From Ktedonobacteria bacterium brp13 (GTDB lineage: Bacteria; Chloroflexota; Ktedonobacteria; Ktedonobacterales; Ktedonobacteraceae), in contig AP024096.1 of assembly GCA_015099395.1 (NCBI GenBank), positions 186,001 to 250,000 of the forward strand: DNA of 64,000 nt. The letters are read 5' to 3'. Positions within the stretch are counted from its first letter, which is position 1; every line of letters starts with the position of its first letter. A program made the position numbers and the translations under genes. The notes below the pieces were generated by a model. That model ran no database searches and was not told where the DNA came from. It was given only the letters and a program-made list of their open reading frames with translations. Shown here piece by piece: positions 27,421-35,335 of this stretch.

Positions 27421-27876
27421 TTAAGCATCGCCGTCCAAATGGATAACCAGCGTAGTGTTCTCTTGTGGATTGCTACACTGAGCGTCCACCTTTATTTGAA
27501 TATTAAAGCCTGTCTTATAGCTGAATGGTATTTTCTGTCCAACTACGAGGCCGTTTCCGCTGAATATTGTTTTGTTCTGAACAACATCTATGGCAACAAT
27601 GGTCCAACTGGTACCATCATTAGGAGCTGTGATTGCGGCGTTGCCATGAAATGTCCTCCACCAGGAGGTTTGTCTTGGCGATAGATAGGTGCCATAACCG
27701 TTTGAAATAGGCACATTTACGTTTGTGGAAATGTGAACAAAAGGTACCAATGCCTCCGAATCAATTTCCAACTGTTCAAGTTTTTTCACCAGTGCCCGAT
27801 CCACACCGAGCTTAGCCGCTATGCTCTGAGAGAGTGAGTCCAGTGCCATGTCGAAGTCAACAACCTGAGCTGCCAT
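27421..27876 (-). CDS. Unknown 151-residue protein
   Basis: ATG 27876 follows AAAGGAGAACT, a good ribosome site. The N-terminal 45 residues are helical (DMALDSLSQSIAAKLGV, KKLEQLEI). The remainder is beta-rich and polar, with SWWRTFHGNAAI and NTTLVIHLDGDA. No signal peptide or membrane segment. It probably heads a two-gene unit with the propeller protein 165 bp downstream. I do not recognise the family. The 541 bp upstream (27877-28418) contain no other gene, only the right repeat arm and a promoter for the opposite side. Confidence 0.7.
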   Translation of the reverse strand: MAAQVVDFDMALDSLSQSIAAKLGVDRALVKKLEQLEIDSEALVPFVHISTNVNVPISNGYGTYLSPRQTSWWRTFHGNAAITAPNDGTSWTIVAIDVVQNKTIFSGNGLVVGQKIPFSYKTGFNIQIKVDAQCSNPQENTTLVIHLDGDA

Positions 27877-28214
27877 AGTAGTTCTCCTTTTTTCTTTAAA
27901 TTCACCTGTAATAAGTAATCGTATTTCTTACGCTTCACTCACAATAATGTCATAACATAAACGAAAATATAAATCAATGGTGTATAAAAATCCTATAAAT
28001 AGGGAGAGAGGACTTTGCTGCTGATGGGATAGGACTTTCTTTAAATCTCTTATGAATTTAAAACACGAAATGCAGTATTTATTCTATTTTCACCTGGCAT
28101 CTTTCGCTGACAATCATTCTTGAGCTTATCCACTCTAGATGCGTAGTTCTCGAAAAGGTAAACTCCCTGTTTGTGCTCAAAGAAAAGATTACGTTCTAGC
28201 TTAGAAACTCATGC

Positions 28215-28239
28215 TTCACCAAACCTGTGTATGAACCAA
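28215..28239 (-). repeat. Right arm of inverted repeat bracketing 25.3-28.2 kb
   Basis: Reverse complement of 25335-25369 minus a 10-bp insertion. See that entry. Confidence 0.75.
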
Positions 28240-28292
28240 CTTATGCTTCACAAAAGTATTTCGAAAAGCCCTGTTGATTGGTACTACCAAGA

Positions 28293-28321
28293 TTGCCTTT
28301 TCTAGAAAGGATTTGTATAAT
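28293..28321 (+). promoter_or_regulatory. Sigma70-type promoter for the PycTM-like gene
   Basis: TTGCCT at 28293-28298, a 17-bp spacer, and a perfect TATAAT at 28316-28321. It lies about 98 bp before the ATG of the membrane protein. Confidence 0.6.
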
Positions 28322-28418
28322 AGTCTTGCTTGCTTAATTAGGAGAAGATACCTTATCATAAGGCAAAAGTCAGGTACCATCCTCTTCTTCTGATTACACT
28401 CGGCATGGAGGCATAGAC

Positions 28419-29006
28419 ATGAATCGGACATCAACAGACTCGCCATTCTCGATTGCGATAGCTGAGGGTAGCGAACTGGCGCAAGCGATGGGGACCACTC
28501 AGAACGTCGCCACTGCTAGTGACCTACCAATAGCCGGATTTGGCGCTGGCGTACATCAATATCTTAACATGCTCCTCACCCAGATCTACTCCAAAACCAC
28601 TACCTTGCTGGCAGCGAATATGGTCCTCGTCTCGTTGCTACTCTCTACCAGAGCCTCCACCTTACTGACCCTGGTCCCTTTCTACATAGGCTCAGTCTTT
28701 TTCTTCGCGCTTTCCGCCATTACCAGCACCATCGTACTTTTCCCGCGCCTGCACCATCATGATGCCAACGGACTTCTTTTCTGGCGCGCAATTCTCATGA
28801 AAGGCAGCCCGGACGATTATTACTCCAGCGTCCAGGCATTGAATAAAGCGACGGTGGAAGAGGAGTATGCCAAAGACAATTACCACATCTCCAAAACAAT
28901 CCATTTTAAAGACTCGATGTTGCGTGCCGCCATCACGATGTTTATAGTGGGCATGTTGTGTGCGGTGATTGGAGTTGTCACCCCAATGGTGCTTAGTCGC
29001 CACTAG
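28419..29006 (+). CDS. Pycsar-effector-like (PycTM) membrane protein, orphan
   Basis: 195 residues, start ATG 28419 after ATGGAGG. A helix (VHQYLNMLLTQIYSKTTTLLAANM) leads into two close hydrophobic segments at about 65-85 and 90-115. Then come LFPRL and NGLLFW, a cytoplasmic helical stretch (DYYSSVQALNKATVEEEYA, ISKTIHFKDSMLRAAI), and a last membrane helix at the C-terminus. This order matches the PycTM/DUF5706 domain, the membrane effector of cCMP/cUMP Pycsar anti-phage systems. In Pycsar it is encoded beside a uridylate or cytidylate cyclase; none is present here. Family call by pattern only. Confidence 0.6.
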   Translation: MNRTSTDSPFSIAIAEGSELAQAMGTTQNVATASDLPIAGFGAGVHQYLNMLLTQIYSKTTTLLAANMVLVSLLLSTRASTLLTLVPFYIGSVFFFALSAITSTIVLFPRLHHHDANGLLFWRAILMKGSPDDYYSSVQALNKATVEEEYAKDNYHISKTIHFKDSMLRAAITMFIVGMLCAVIGVVTPMVLSRH

Positions 29007-29202
29007 AACGCTCTCGAAGATGGGTTGGGTGTTTTGCGATGAGGACATGTGCCTGTTTCTCCTTTTGCTTCAAATAAAATCCATACTATACCTCTCTTCT
29101 TCTCTTCATCCACTTCCCATGTGGAAGAGCGACCGCCTCTGGCTCGATCTCATGTATTGCGCGACATCAAAGAGGATCAGCAGCGTTCCCTCATGCCTCT
29201 CA

Positions 29203-29835
29203 TCATTCTCCGGTGGCTAAGTGTGGCCACATTGAGGCTGTCATCTGTCCGAGAGCAGCAGCTTCCTCGACCGAGAACAACATCGCTTCGGGGTGCAGCG
29301 CCATCCAGGGCGTGGCAGCTTCCTCCGTCTGAAAAAAGAGCGACTGCTGACAAAAGGTTCCGCGCACACAGTCACACCGCGCTTCCGGCAGGACGAGTGA
29401 CAAGACACTTGTCGCTGGAAGCAGATCCGCAATCCCTTCCGGGGTTGCAACAAAGGTAATAGGTTGGCCGGACGCCGAACATTCCGATTGGACGTGTACT
29501 TCGACCTGGAGCAACGATGGAAACAGGATAGTATCGAAAGCGCACCAGGTAAAGAGAGAATGTTCCGGAAGCACAAACTGGTGCTGGGTAGGCACGAGGG
29601 TAAGTCCCCAGCCCACGATATTGCCCTGTGGATCAAACTCAGTATCTGGGACGCGGGCCAGATGCGCTGTCAGTTTTTCTTGGCTCATTTGTAAACGCCT
29701 GGCCAGGTGAATTGGAGTGAGAGGCCGGCCCGTCTCGGCCATGACCCGCAGGATCTGCTGGCAAGTAACATCCTGCGTACAATCAAGATGAGCGGCCAAA
29801 CGCGTGGCTAGCATATCAAGGGAAGGCTGATTCAT
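29203..29835 (-). CDS. merB: Organomercurial lyase
   Basis: Protonolysis of the C-Hg bond of organomercurials, releasing Hg(II) in the cytosol. 210 residues, normal length for MerB. The catalytic set is visible: Cys98 and Asp101 in WCAFDT, and Cys162 in RGTFCQQSLFF. An N-terminal winged-helix-like segment precedes them. Last gene of a merR-GDCCVxC-merB unit; the usual partner merA is not in the window, so Hg(II) must be handled elsewhere. It converges on the PycTM-like gene across about 195 bp with no clear terminator. Confidence 0.93.
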   Translation of the reverse strand: MNQPSLDMLATRLAAHLDCTQDVTCQQILRVMAETGRPLTPIHLARRLQMSQEKLTAHLARVPDTEFDPQGNIVGWGLTLVPTQHQFVLPEHSLFTWCAFDTILFPSLLQVEVHVQSECSASGQPITFVATPEGIADLLPATSVLSLVLPEARCDCVRGTFCQQSLFFQTEEAATPWMALHPEAMLFSVEEAAALGQMTASMWPHLATGE

Positions 29836-29891
29836 GGGCTTCCATTCCTTTTCTCATCCTTTGACGATGTATGCTTCTTGATCAGAAAGAG

Positions 29892-30125
29892 CTATTGAGT
29901 GCCACAGGGAGGGTCGCACGTTTCCTCTCCTTGCATTGAAGGGCACGGCTTATCAGCATAGGAACAGAAAACACAGCAATCACCTCTTTTGTGGACATGC
30001 GTCATGGAGCACGCTTCACAGGTGTAGGTTAACTGGCAGTAAGTTGTGGGCATGATGACGCTTTGTTGATGCTGGCAAGCCGGATTGGGGCAGGTTAGGA
30101 TCGCCAATAAGGCATTACTGTTCAT
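29892..30125 (-). CDS. GDCCVxC-domain (seleno)protein of mer operons
   Basis: 77 residues, 12 of them Cys. The GDCCVFCSYADKPCPSMQ motif (48-65) defines a small family seen in mercury operons, in which one Cys is selenocysteine in some members; here all codons are ordinary Cys. Further CxxxxC (CPNPAC) and CEAC pairs suggest a metal ribbon. Its ATG overlaps the merR stop by 4 nt (30122-30125), implying translational coupling. Hg binding or delivery is a reasonable inference; the biochemical role is unknown to me. Confidence 0.85.
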   Translation of the reverse strand: MNSNALLAILTCPNPACQHQQSVIMPTTYCQLTYTCEACSMTHVHKRGDCCVFCSYADKPCPSMQGEETCDPPCGTQ

Positions 30126-30541
30126 CTTTCCTCTTTTTCCGCAGAGTAGTCGAGTGCGTCAAGCATGCGACAGCGACTTCCGGGGTCTTCTCCTGTGCAA
30201 AGGGAGGCCACCTGGAGTAGGGCTTGTCGCATACTTTGTAGCTCGCATATTTTCCGTTCCACCTCAGCGAGTTTCGCCTCTGCGCGCTCTTTGACCTGCT
30301 CACAGGAGGTCTGCCCGTCTACGCGCAGTGTCAGCAGTTCCATAATCTCTTTAAGTGAGAAGCCAAGTTGTTGTGCGCGTTTAATAAAGCGAATCTGCTT
30401 GACCACTTCTTCAGAGTACTGCCGATAACCAGAAGCCCTGCGCGGGGGCTCCTCCAGCAATCCCTCACGCTCGTAGAACCGAACGGTTTCTACACCGATG
30501 CCGGCCCTACGGGCTACTTGTCCAATCGAAAGGGTATCCAT
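30122..30541 (-). CDS. merR: MerR, Hg(II)-responsive regulator
   Basis: 139 residues. The N-terminal winged helix (SIGQVARRAGIGVETVRFYEREGLL) is typical MerR. The three Hg(II)-binding cysteines of Tn501 MerR are matched by Cys80, Cys115 and Cys124, with the exact C-x8-C spacing between the last two. ATG 30541 follows GGAGGAAC. It is the first gene of its own operon, and the promoter just upstream carries a MerR dyad in an over-long spacer, so the regulator controls itself together with the two downstream genes. Confidence 0.95.
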   Translation of the reverse strand: MDTLSIGQVARRAGIGVETVRFYEREGLLEEPPRRASGYRQYSEEVVKQIRFIKRAQQLGFSLKEIMELLTLRVDGQTSCEQVKERAEAKLAEVERKICELQSMRQALLQVASLCTGEDPGSRCRMLDALDYSAEKEER

Positions 30542-30561
30542 CTTTGTTCCTCCTACAAAAA

Positions 30562-30593
30562 ACTATACACCCTGTACCATACTACAGAGTCAA
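30562..30593 (-). promoter_or_regulatory. mer promoter with MerR operator in a 20-bp spacer
   Basis: On the minus strand: TTGACT (30593-30588), 20 bp, TATAGT (30567-30562). Within the spacer, CTGTA and TACAG (30587-30583 and 30576-30572) form a dyad with a 6-bp centre. The stretched spacer with an internal dyad is the standard architecture that MerR untwists on activation. Confidence 0.85.
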
Positions 30594-30863
30594 GAGGGGT
30601 GGAGGAGGAAGCTCCGAATTGCCTGAAAGCAATGGAACTTGATCCACTCTACCTATCTCTTTGCGCTTGTTTTGTGCCTCTTTCCTTGATTTGCGATACT
30701 CGATCAGGGATAGTCAGTTCCGACTCTTGGTGTTATCTGCAGTCGCAAAGAATGTATGGAGCACTGGAGGAGCACTGGAGCAGATAGAGATTCTGCGGTG
30801 AAAAACACGGGAAGCCCTACTGGATGGGGGCGCGCTTCACAAGTTCATGAAGAGAGAGTAGCG

Positions 30864-31040
30864 TCAACTGGCTGAAAACGAACAGCACTGCAACGTGAGT
30901 ACCAGGGCGAGTTCATAGCGCCGACCGCGAGCACGGCGCGGATCTTCAAGACATTGAAAGGCTTGGTACAATGAGCTCAGCGCCGAACCATCGAGCACAA
31001 GATCTCCTCGTGCTGGTTGCGTCAACGTGGTATATTCCAT
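30864..31040 (-). pseudogene. N-terminal fragment of an ISAs1-type transposase
   Basis: From ATG 31040 the frame gives 58 codons, including LSSLYQAFQCLEDPRRARG and RRYELALVLTLQC, then TGA at 30864-30866. The DPRRARGRRY block is the DDE_Tnp_1-associated N-terminus of ISAs1/H-repeat transposases. The catalytic part is absent. The neighbouring 30600-30860 and 31041-31196 hold nothing I can support. Confidence 0.65.
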
Positions 31041-31196
31041 TGTAAGAGTTTTCCGCTGATGTCATAATGCAGATGATCTTATCCGCCGGGACGCATGCCA
31101 GTACGCTGACCGTAAAGCCGTGCTGAACCGAGTGCCGCTGAACGCGCGCCTTTCGCTGCCCGAACATCAGCATATGATTACTGAATTGACCGCACA

Positions 31197-31426
31197 TCGG
31201 ATATGATTGTGTCGGGTGGCTATAATGTCTATCCACGCGAGATGGAGGATGCGCTGCTGGCGCATCCGGCGGTGCAGGAATGCGCGGTGGTTGGCGTGCC
31301 GGATGAGCGTTGGGTTGAGATGGTCGTGGCCTTTGTGTGGAGCAGGTGCCCAAGAGCGCTGTCGGCAAGGTGTTGCGACGAGCGCTGCGCGATCCGCTCT
31401 GGCAGGGGCGCAAACGCCCAATTTAA
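31197..31426 (+). pseudogene. C-terminal relic of an acyl-CoA synthetase
   Basis: DMIVSGGYNVYPREMEDALL and HPAVQECAVVGVPDERW are the A8 region and C-terminal subdomain of class I AMP-forming acyl-CoA ligases. At about 31340 the frame jumps and continues EQVPKSAVGKVLRRALRDP to a TAA at 31424-31426, containing the catalytic lysine motif. Roughly 40-50 residues between the two blocks are missing, so a frame-changing internal deletion occurred after the N-terminal part had been lost. It leads directly into the enoyl-CoA hydratase, suggesting a former fatty or aromatic acid degradation operon. Confidence 0.8.
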
Positions 31427-31456
31427 GCGGCTGAGCCACACAAGAGGAGGAATGCT

Positions 31457-32242
31457 ATGTCAGTTCAGGTTGAGCGCAATGGGCCAATTACCACGGTGAT
31501 ACTGAGCCGGCCAGAGGTGCGCAACGCGGTCAATCGCCAGACGGCGAAGGAATTGGCCGGGGCATTTCGGGATTTCGATGCCGATCCGGAGGCGCTGGTG
31601 GGTGTGCTGGTGGGCGATCACGGCCAGTTCTGCGCGGGCGCGGACCTGAAAGCGTTTGTGGCGGGCGAAGGCAATCGCGTCGAGCCAGATGGCGACGGGC
31701 CGATGGGGCCAAGCCGGATGCTGCTTACCAAGCCAGTGATTGCCGCTATGAATGGCTATGCTGTGGCGGGTGGGCTGGAATTGGCGCTGTGGTGCGATCT
31801 GCGCGTGATGGAAGAGGACGCCGTGCTAGGGATCTTTTGCCGGCGCTGGGGCGTGCCGTTAATTGATGGTGGCACGATCCGGCTACCGCGCCTGATTGGG
31901 CTGAGTCGGGCGCTGGATTTGATTCTGACAGGCCGGCCTGTTGGAGCGCAAGAAGCACTGGCGATGGGATTGGTAAACCGGGTTGTGCCACATGGTCAGG
32001 CGCGCCAGGCCGCCGAGGAACTTGCCAGAGAGATCAGCCACTTCCCTCCGGCATGTATGCGCAGCGACCGGCTTTCGGCCTATGAGCAATTTGATCTGAG
32101 CTTCCAAGAGGCGCTGGCTAACGAGTTTCAACATGGGTTTGGCGTACTTCAAGCGGAAGGTGCCGCCGACGCACAGAAGTTTGCCAGCGGCGCGGGCAGG
32201 CACGGCAGCTTTATACTGAAAGCGGAAACCGGCGATAGCTGA
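31457..32242 (+). CDS. Enoyl-CoA hydratase/isomerase (crotonase family)
   Basis: 261 residues, intact. Both oxyanion-hole regions are present: QFCAGADLKAF near 58 and NGYAVAGGLELAL near 98. GRPVGAQEALAMGLVN is the usual C-terminal helix region. ATG 31457 follows GAGGAGG. The gene and the relic before it are visibly richer in G and C than the surroundings, and both flanks are relics, so it looks like the survivor of an imported acyl-CoA catabolic cluster. The substrate cannot be told; no partner thiolase or dehydrogenase is left. Confidence 0.9.
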   Translation: MSVQVERNGPITTVILSRPEVRNAVNRQTAKELAGAFRDFDADPEALVGVLVGDHGQFCAGADLKAFVAGEGNRVEPDGDGPMGPSRMLLTKPVIAAMNGYAVAGGLELALWCDLRVMEEDAVLGIFCRRWGVPLIDGGTIRLPRLIGLSRALDLILTGRPVGAQEALAMGLVNRVVPHGQARQAAEELAREISHFPPACMRSDRLSAYEQFDLSFQEALANEFQHGFGVLQAEGAADAQKFASGAGRHGSFILKAETGDS

Positions 32243-32284
32243 TCTATCAGGCAGCAATTCCTATGATGATCCGGGAAACAGCGT

Positions 32285-32569
32285 CTAGATCCATTGCTCT
32301 TATTGCTGCGATCGGCTTCAAGCCCGAAAGCTTCTTCAATCGTTGCACAGCTTTTCCATGCAGAGTTTGTTGATCCTCTGGCTCAGTCACTCGAAGGCGA
32401 AGATGCAGACCTTCGTGCAGGACTCATCACGGCCTATATTATCGGCCGGGCAATCATGAGGGTAGCGTTTAACTCACCTACCATCAAAGAGAGTGACATC
32501 GGCAAAATAAGCATCAACAATCAACCATTTCTTTGTGCTATTTGTACACATTTTACTATTTTTTTGTGA
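32285..32569 (+). pseudogene. C-terminal relic of a TetR-family regulator
   Basis: The frame LLLLRSASSPKASSIVAQLF, then FVDPLAQSLEGEDADLRAGL and AYIIGRAIMRVAFNSP resembles the ligand-binding C-terminal half of TetR regulators. No helix-turn-helix part precedes it, and there is no proper start. It probably regulated the lost acyl-CoA genes upstream. Confidence 0.5.
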
Positions 32570-32580
32570 AAAGCATGAGG

Positions 32581-32618
32581 AAAAGACCTAAGTACATTTT
32601 TTAGGTCTTTTCTTTTTT
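32581..32618 (+). terminator. Intrinsic terminator
   Basis: An 11-bp perfect stem (32581-32591 with 32601-32611, aaaagacctaa/ttaggtctttt), a 9-nt loop and a T-rich tail (tctttttt). It ends plus-strand transcription and, through the A-rich left flank, may also serve the convergent oxidoreductase gene. Confidence 0.85.
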
Positions 32619-32700
32619 GCGTTCAAACATACTTGGTTGCAAGTCCTCACTTGAGGAATATAGAAGGCTCGCCGATTCCCGGTGTCTCTTGCTGCGAAAA

Positions 32701-33696
32701 TCACCGGCCCGCGAGCTGCGCGACGACCGTTTTCATGGCATCGTGGGCTTCCTGAAAAATACTGAAGTACGAAATACCATACTGCTCACGCAGCATATAC
32801 ACTTTTTCAATGATCTGATCGAGAGACCCGATGAGATAATAGGGAGAGGCTAAGAGTTGCTCTGGTGTGAGATCAGACCACCCACTCACGCTGCTGAACT
32901 GATCGCGCCGCACCGTCTTCTCACTCCAGCCTTGATTTTCGATAAATCGAGTGACGATGCTTGTGGGATCATCAGTGATGATCACTTTTTGCAAAAGAAG
33001 GTTGAGTTCTAACTGCGCGAAGCGCTCGCCCGCCGCCTCTCGAATCCAGCCTAGCCGTTGTGTGAGTCTCGCTGGGGACATATCAGCAAAATTTTTGCGT
33101 TCGCCACCAAGGTTCATATTGATGCCAACAATATCAGCCTCGCGAGCGGCAAGCGAAAGCAGGTGTTTACCAGCACCGCCAATTAAGATCGGAGGATGGG
33201 GGATCTGGACGGGTGTGGGACGCTCGATAAGTCCTTGTATCGCATAGTGGTCACCCTGAAAGGTGAATGGCTCACCATCACGAGAGGAGAGCAATCCTTT
33301 GAGGATACGAATGGATTCCGCGAGGCGAGCAACACGTATGGCAGGAGACTCGAAGGGGATTCCGGCTTGCTGATATTCCCCAGGATGCCAGCCCGCACCC
33401 ATCCCTAGCTCGAAACGCCCCTCGGTCATGACATCAAAGGTGGCAATCTCCTTGGCCAGTACAGCCGGGTATCTGAAGTCATTGCTGAGAACGAAGCTGC
33501 CAACTCGCAGGCGTTGCGTCGCCTCCGCTGCACTTAGCAAGCTTAGGAAAGGGGAAAACCCTGAGAAAAAGTGATCTGCAACCTGGAGAGTTGAAAATCC
33601 ATCATCCTCTATGCGGCGGGCAAGCACTTGCCATTGTTGGTGTGCCATGATGCCACCCAGGACAATGCCAAAACGAAACGGTCGGTTTTCAGTCAT
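32701..33696 (-). CDS. LLM-class flavin/F420-dependent oxidoreductase (MSMEG_2516-like)
   Basis: 331 residues, luciferase-like TIM barrel. Visible family blocks: RFGIVLGG at the first strand, LQVADHFFSGFSPFLSL, LRVGSFVLSNDFRYPAVLAKE, ATFDVMTEGRFELGMGAGWH, and PPILIGGAGKHLLSLAARE. This pattern resembles the TIGR03621 group, most of which use coenzyme F420. Hydride transfer to an unknown substrate is expected. ATG 33696 follows AAAGGATAT. It is a monocistronic unit between the terminator at 32.6 kb and a long gene-free stretch. Confidence 0.85.
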   Translation of the reverse strand: MTENRPFRFGIVLGGIMAHQQWQVLARRIEDDGFSTLQVADHFFSGFSPFLSLLSAAEATQRLRVGSFVLSNDFRYPAVLAKEIATFDVMTEGRFELGMGAGWHPGEYQQAGIPFESPAIRVARLAESIRILKGLLSSRDGEPFTFQGDHYAIQGLIERPTPVQIPHPPILIGGAGKHLLSLAAREADIVGINMNLGGERKNFADMSPARLTQRLGWIREAAGERFAQLELNLLLQKVIITDDPTSIVTRFIENQGWSEKTVRRDQFSSVSGWSDLTPEQLLASPYYLIGSLDQIIEKVYMLREQYGISYFSIFQEAHDAMKTVVAQLAGR

Positions 33697-34489
33697 TTTT
33701 TATATCCTTTGACGATTTTTCTTCTCTCAAGATGTGCTTTGCCAGTGGTTTTGTCCTCATCGGGCAATTTATGATTCGCTGGGTGATTGGACACCCTATG
33801 GTCCAAAATGGATGATTGGTCCATCTAAGCAAGAACAGTCATTGTATAGCAGAGCTAAAAAGTCGTTGAACTATCACTTTCCGATACTCTTTCTCACATT
33901 CCGCAGTTTAATCAGAAGAAAAATAGAATTGTTGATAGTCCGGTCCAAGTAAGAAGAGAATCTGCTGATCTTTGTACGCTCGTTTTCGCTCCTTCTTTTG
34001 CTTCTCACTATCTTACCGAATTTCTTTTTTTCTGTCAATTATTCTGCGGAACATGGGTCGTATACTTTTTTAGCACATATTGCCGGTTGACTCCCTCTTC
34101 CTTTATTAACAACAAATTACCATATTAGAAGTGATTAAGCGGTATATATGGTATATAACCTCACTGATGAGTTTATATCACCTCCCATAGCGGCGCACTT
34201 CTCAGTTCAGAATCACGTGTCGATCCGAATCAAATACTCTCTATGCCAAAATTACCGTATTAGAAATGCATGTAGTGATACATGCGATATATAAGCCCAA
34301 TGATGAGTGTATACTGGCTCCCACGACGGTGCTCTTCTTGGTCAAGAGTTGCGTGTTCATCTGCTTCAAACCCTCTCTCAGCGACCCTGTCGCCTGGGTT
34401 ACCCATTTTAGATATGCCAATCAACATTATTGGTAGACTTTTGTAAATATCCTATCTCCGTCGCATCGATTTTCTGCATGCCGGGAGGG
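33697..34489. other. Gene-free interval upstream of the catabolic cluster
   Basis: About 790 bp without a credible gene; the 72-codon frame at 33734 lacks a ribosome site and a sensible composition. It holds the imperfect tandem repeat at 34114-34378 and is otherwise AT-rich and unremarkable. Confidence 0.7.
34114..34378 (+). repeat. Imperfect tandem repeat, unit about 134 bp
   Basis: Copy A (34114-34241) and copy B (34248-34378) align along their length, for example aaattacc-attagaa at the start, atgatgagt in the middle and caaa-actctc at the end, with many substitutions. The divergence shows an old duplication. It lies 110-380 bp before the gntR promoter and may hold duplicated regulatory sites. 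Confidence 0.65.
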
Positions 34490-34531
34490 TTGACAGGGAA
34501 CGTAAAATTTGGTATGATAATCATACAATAC
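34490..34531 (+). promoter_or_regulatory. gntR promoter with overlapping operator
   Basis: TTGACA (34490-34495), exactly 17 bp, TATGAT (34513-34518). The -10 box is embedded in a palindrome, GTATGATAATCATAC, flanked by TTG and CAA (about 34510-34528). Dyads of this kind are typical FCD-type GntR operators, so autorepression is likely. Confidence 0.8.
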
Positions 34532-34559
34532 TACAAATCATTATAGCCATGAGGCAGAG

Positions 34560-35264
34560 ATGGAGAAAGTATTGTACAAACCACTACAATCAAGCAAAGT
34601 CTTTGAACGCATCGCTGAGCAAATAGAGCAGCGTATTCTCAGTGGTGAGCTTCGCAGTGGTGATCGTTTACCAACCGAACGCGAATTAAGCGAGCAGTTT
34701 CAAGCCAGCCGTACGGCTGTACGCGAAGCCATGAAAACTCTTGCGCAAAAAGGACTCGTGGATATGCGTCCCGGTCGCGGCACGATTGTCATCAATGCTA
34801 CCTCACAAGCAATGCAACACTCACTGGGACTGATGATCAAAGTCGGCCCGGAGCATAACCTCGACCATCTCAGCGAGGTGCGCCAAATCCTCGAACCGGA
34901 AATTGCAACTCTTGCCGCACAAAGAGCTACCGATAAAGACATTCTCGCCATGCAAACTGCAGTGGATGTTATGGAAAACAATCTGCAAAACGCCGACGCA
35001 TTTATTGCTGCCGACAATGATTTTCACCGTGCACTGGCAGAGGCAACCCACAATATGCTCATCCTTGCCCTTCTGGACTCTATCGTCAATTTGTTGAGTG
35101 AACAGCGAAAACTTATCTTTTCTGTCGCTGGAGGCCCGGAGCGCGGACAACTACACCATAAACACATTCTCAATGCCATTATCCATCATGATCCTGAAGT
35201 TGCTCATAAAGCAATGATTGCGCACCTACGACAGGTGCGCGAAGATACGAGTGCTACCATTTAA
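34560..35264 (+). CDS. GntR-family regulator, FCD (FadR/PdhR-like)
   Basis: 234 residues. The winged helix at the N-terminus (ERIAEQIEQRILSGELRSGD, LPTERELSEQFQASRTAVREAM) is followed by an all-helical FCD effector domain. Its metal ligands are visible: Asp and His in DNDFHRAL, His in HHKHILNAI, His in MIAHLRQV. Such regulators respond to small acids (lactate, pyruvate, uronates and similar). It heads the 14-kb catabolic cluster, and the palindrome over its own -10 box is the probable binding site. Start ATG 34560 has a weak purine-rich site upstream. Confidence 0.92.
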   Translation: MEKVLYKPLQSSKVFERIAEQIEQRILSGELRSGDRLPTERELSEQFQASRTAVREAMKTLAQKGLVDMRPGRGTIVINATSQAMQHSLGLMIKVGPEHNLDHLSEVRQILEPEIATLAAQRATDKDILAMQTAVDVMENNLQNADAFIAADNDFHRALAEATHNMLILALLDSIVNLLSEQRKLIFSVAGGPERGQLHHKHILNAIIHHDPEVAHKAMIAHLRQVREDTSATI

Positions 35265-35290
35265 AGCTCGAACGTGTTGTATCTTTATGT

Positions 35291-35312
35291 CCGCATACAG
35301 CGTTGTATGCGG
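35291..35312 (+). repeat. 8-bp perfect hairpin between gntR and the dehydrogenase gene
   Basis: ccgcatac and gtatgcgg pair around a 6-nt loop, with no T-tract. It could be an mRNA processing or stability element, or a second binding site, since it shares GTATG with the gntR operator. Confidence 0.6.
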
Positions 35313-35335
35313 CCACAAGCACCAGGAGGCTAGTT

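Noticed and set aside
28419..30541. A defence island combining the PycTM-like gene with its neighbours
   Set aside because: The adjacent genes are a mercury operon on the opposite strand; no nuclease, cyclase or other defence gene is present.
33734..33952. 72-codon plus-strand ORF in the long intergenic region
   Set aside because: No ribosome site, composition typical of non-coding DNA, no recognisable motif.
34114..34378. Possible CRISPR-like repeat
   Set aside because: Only two diverged copies of a 134-bp unit with no constant repeat/spacer pattern and no cas genes.
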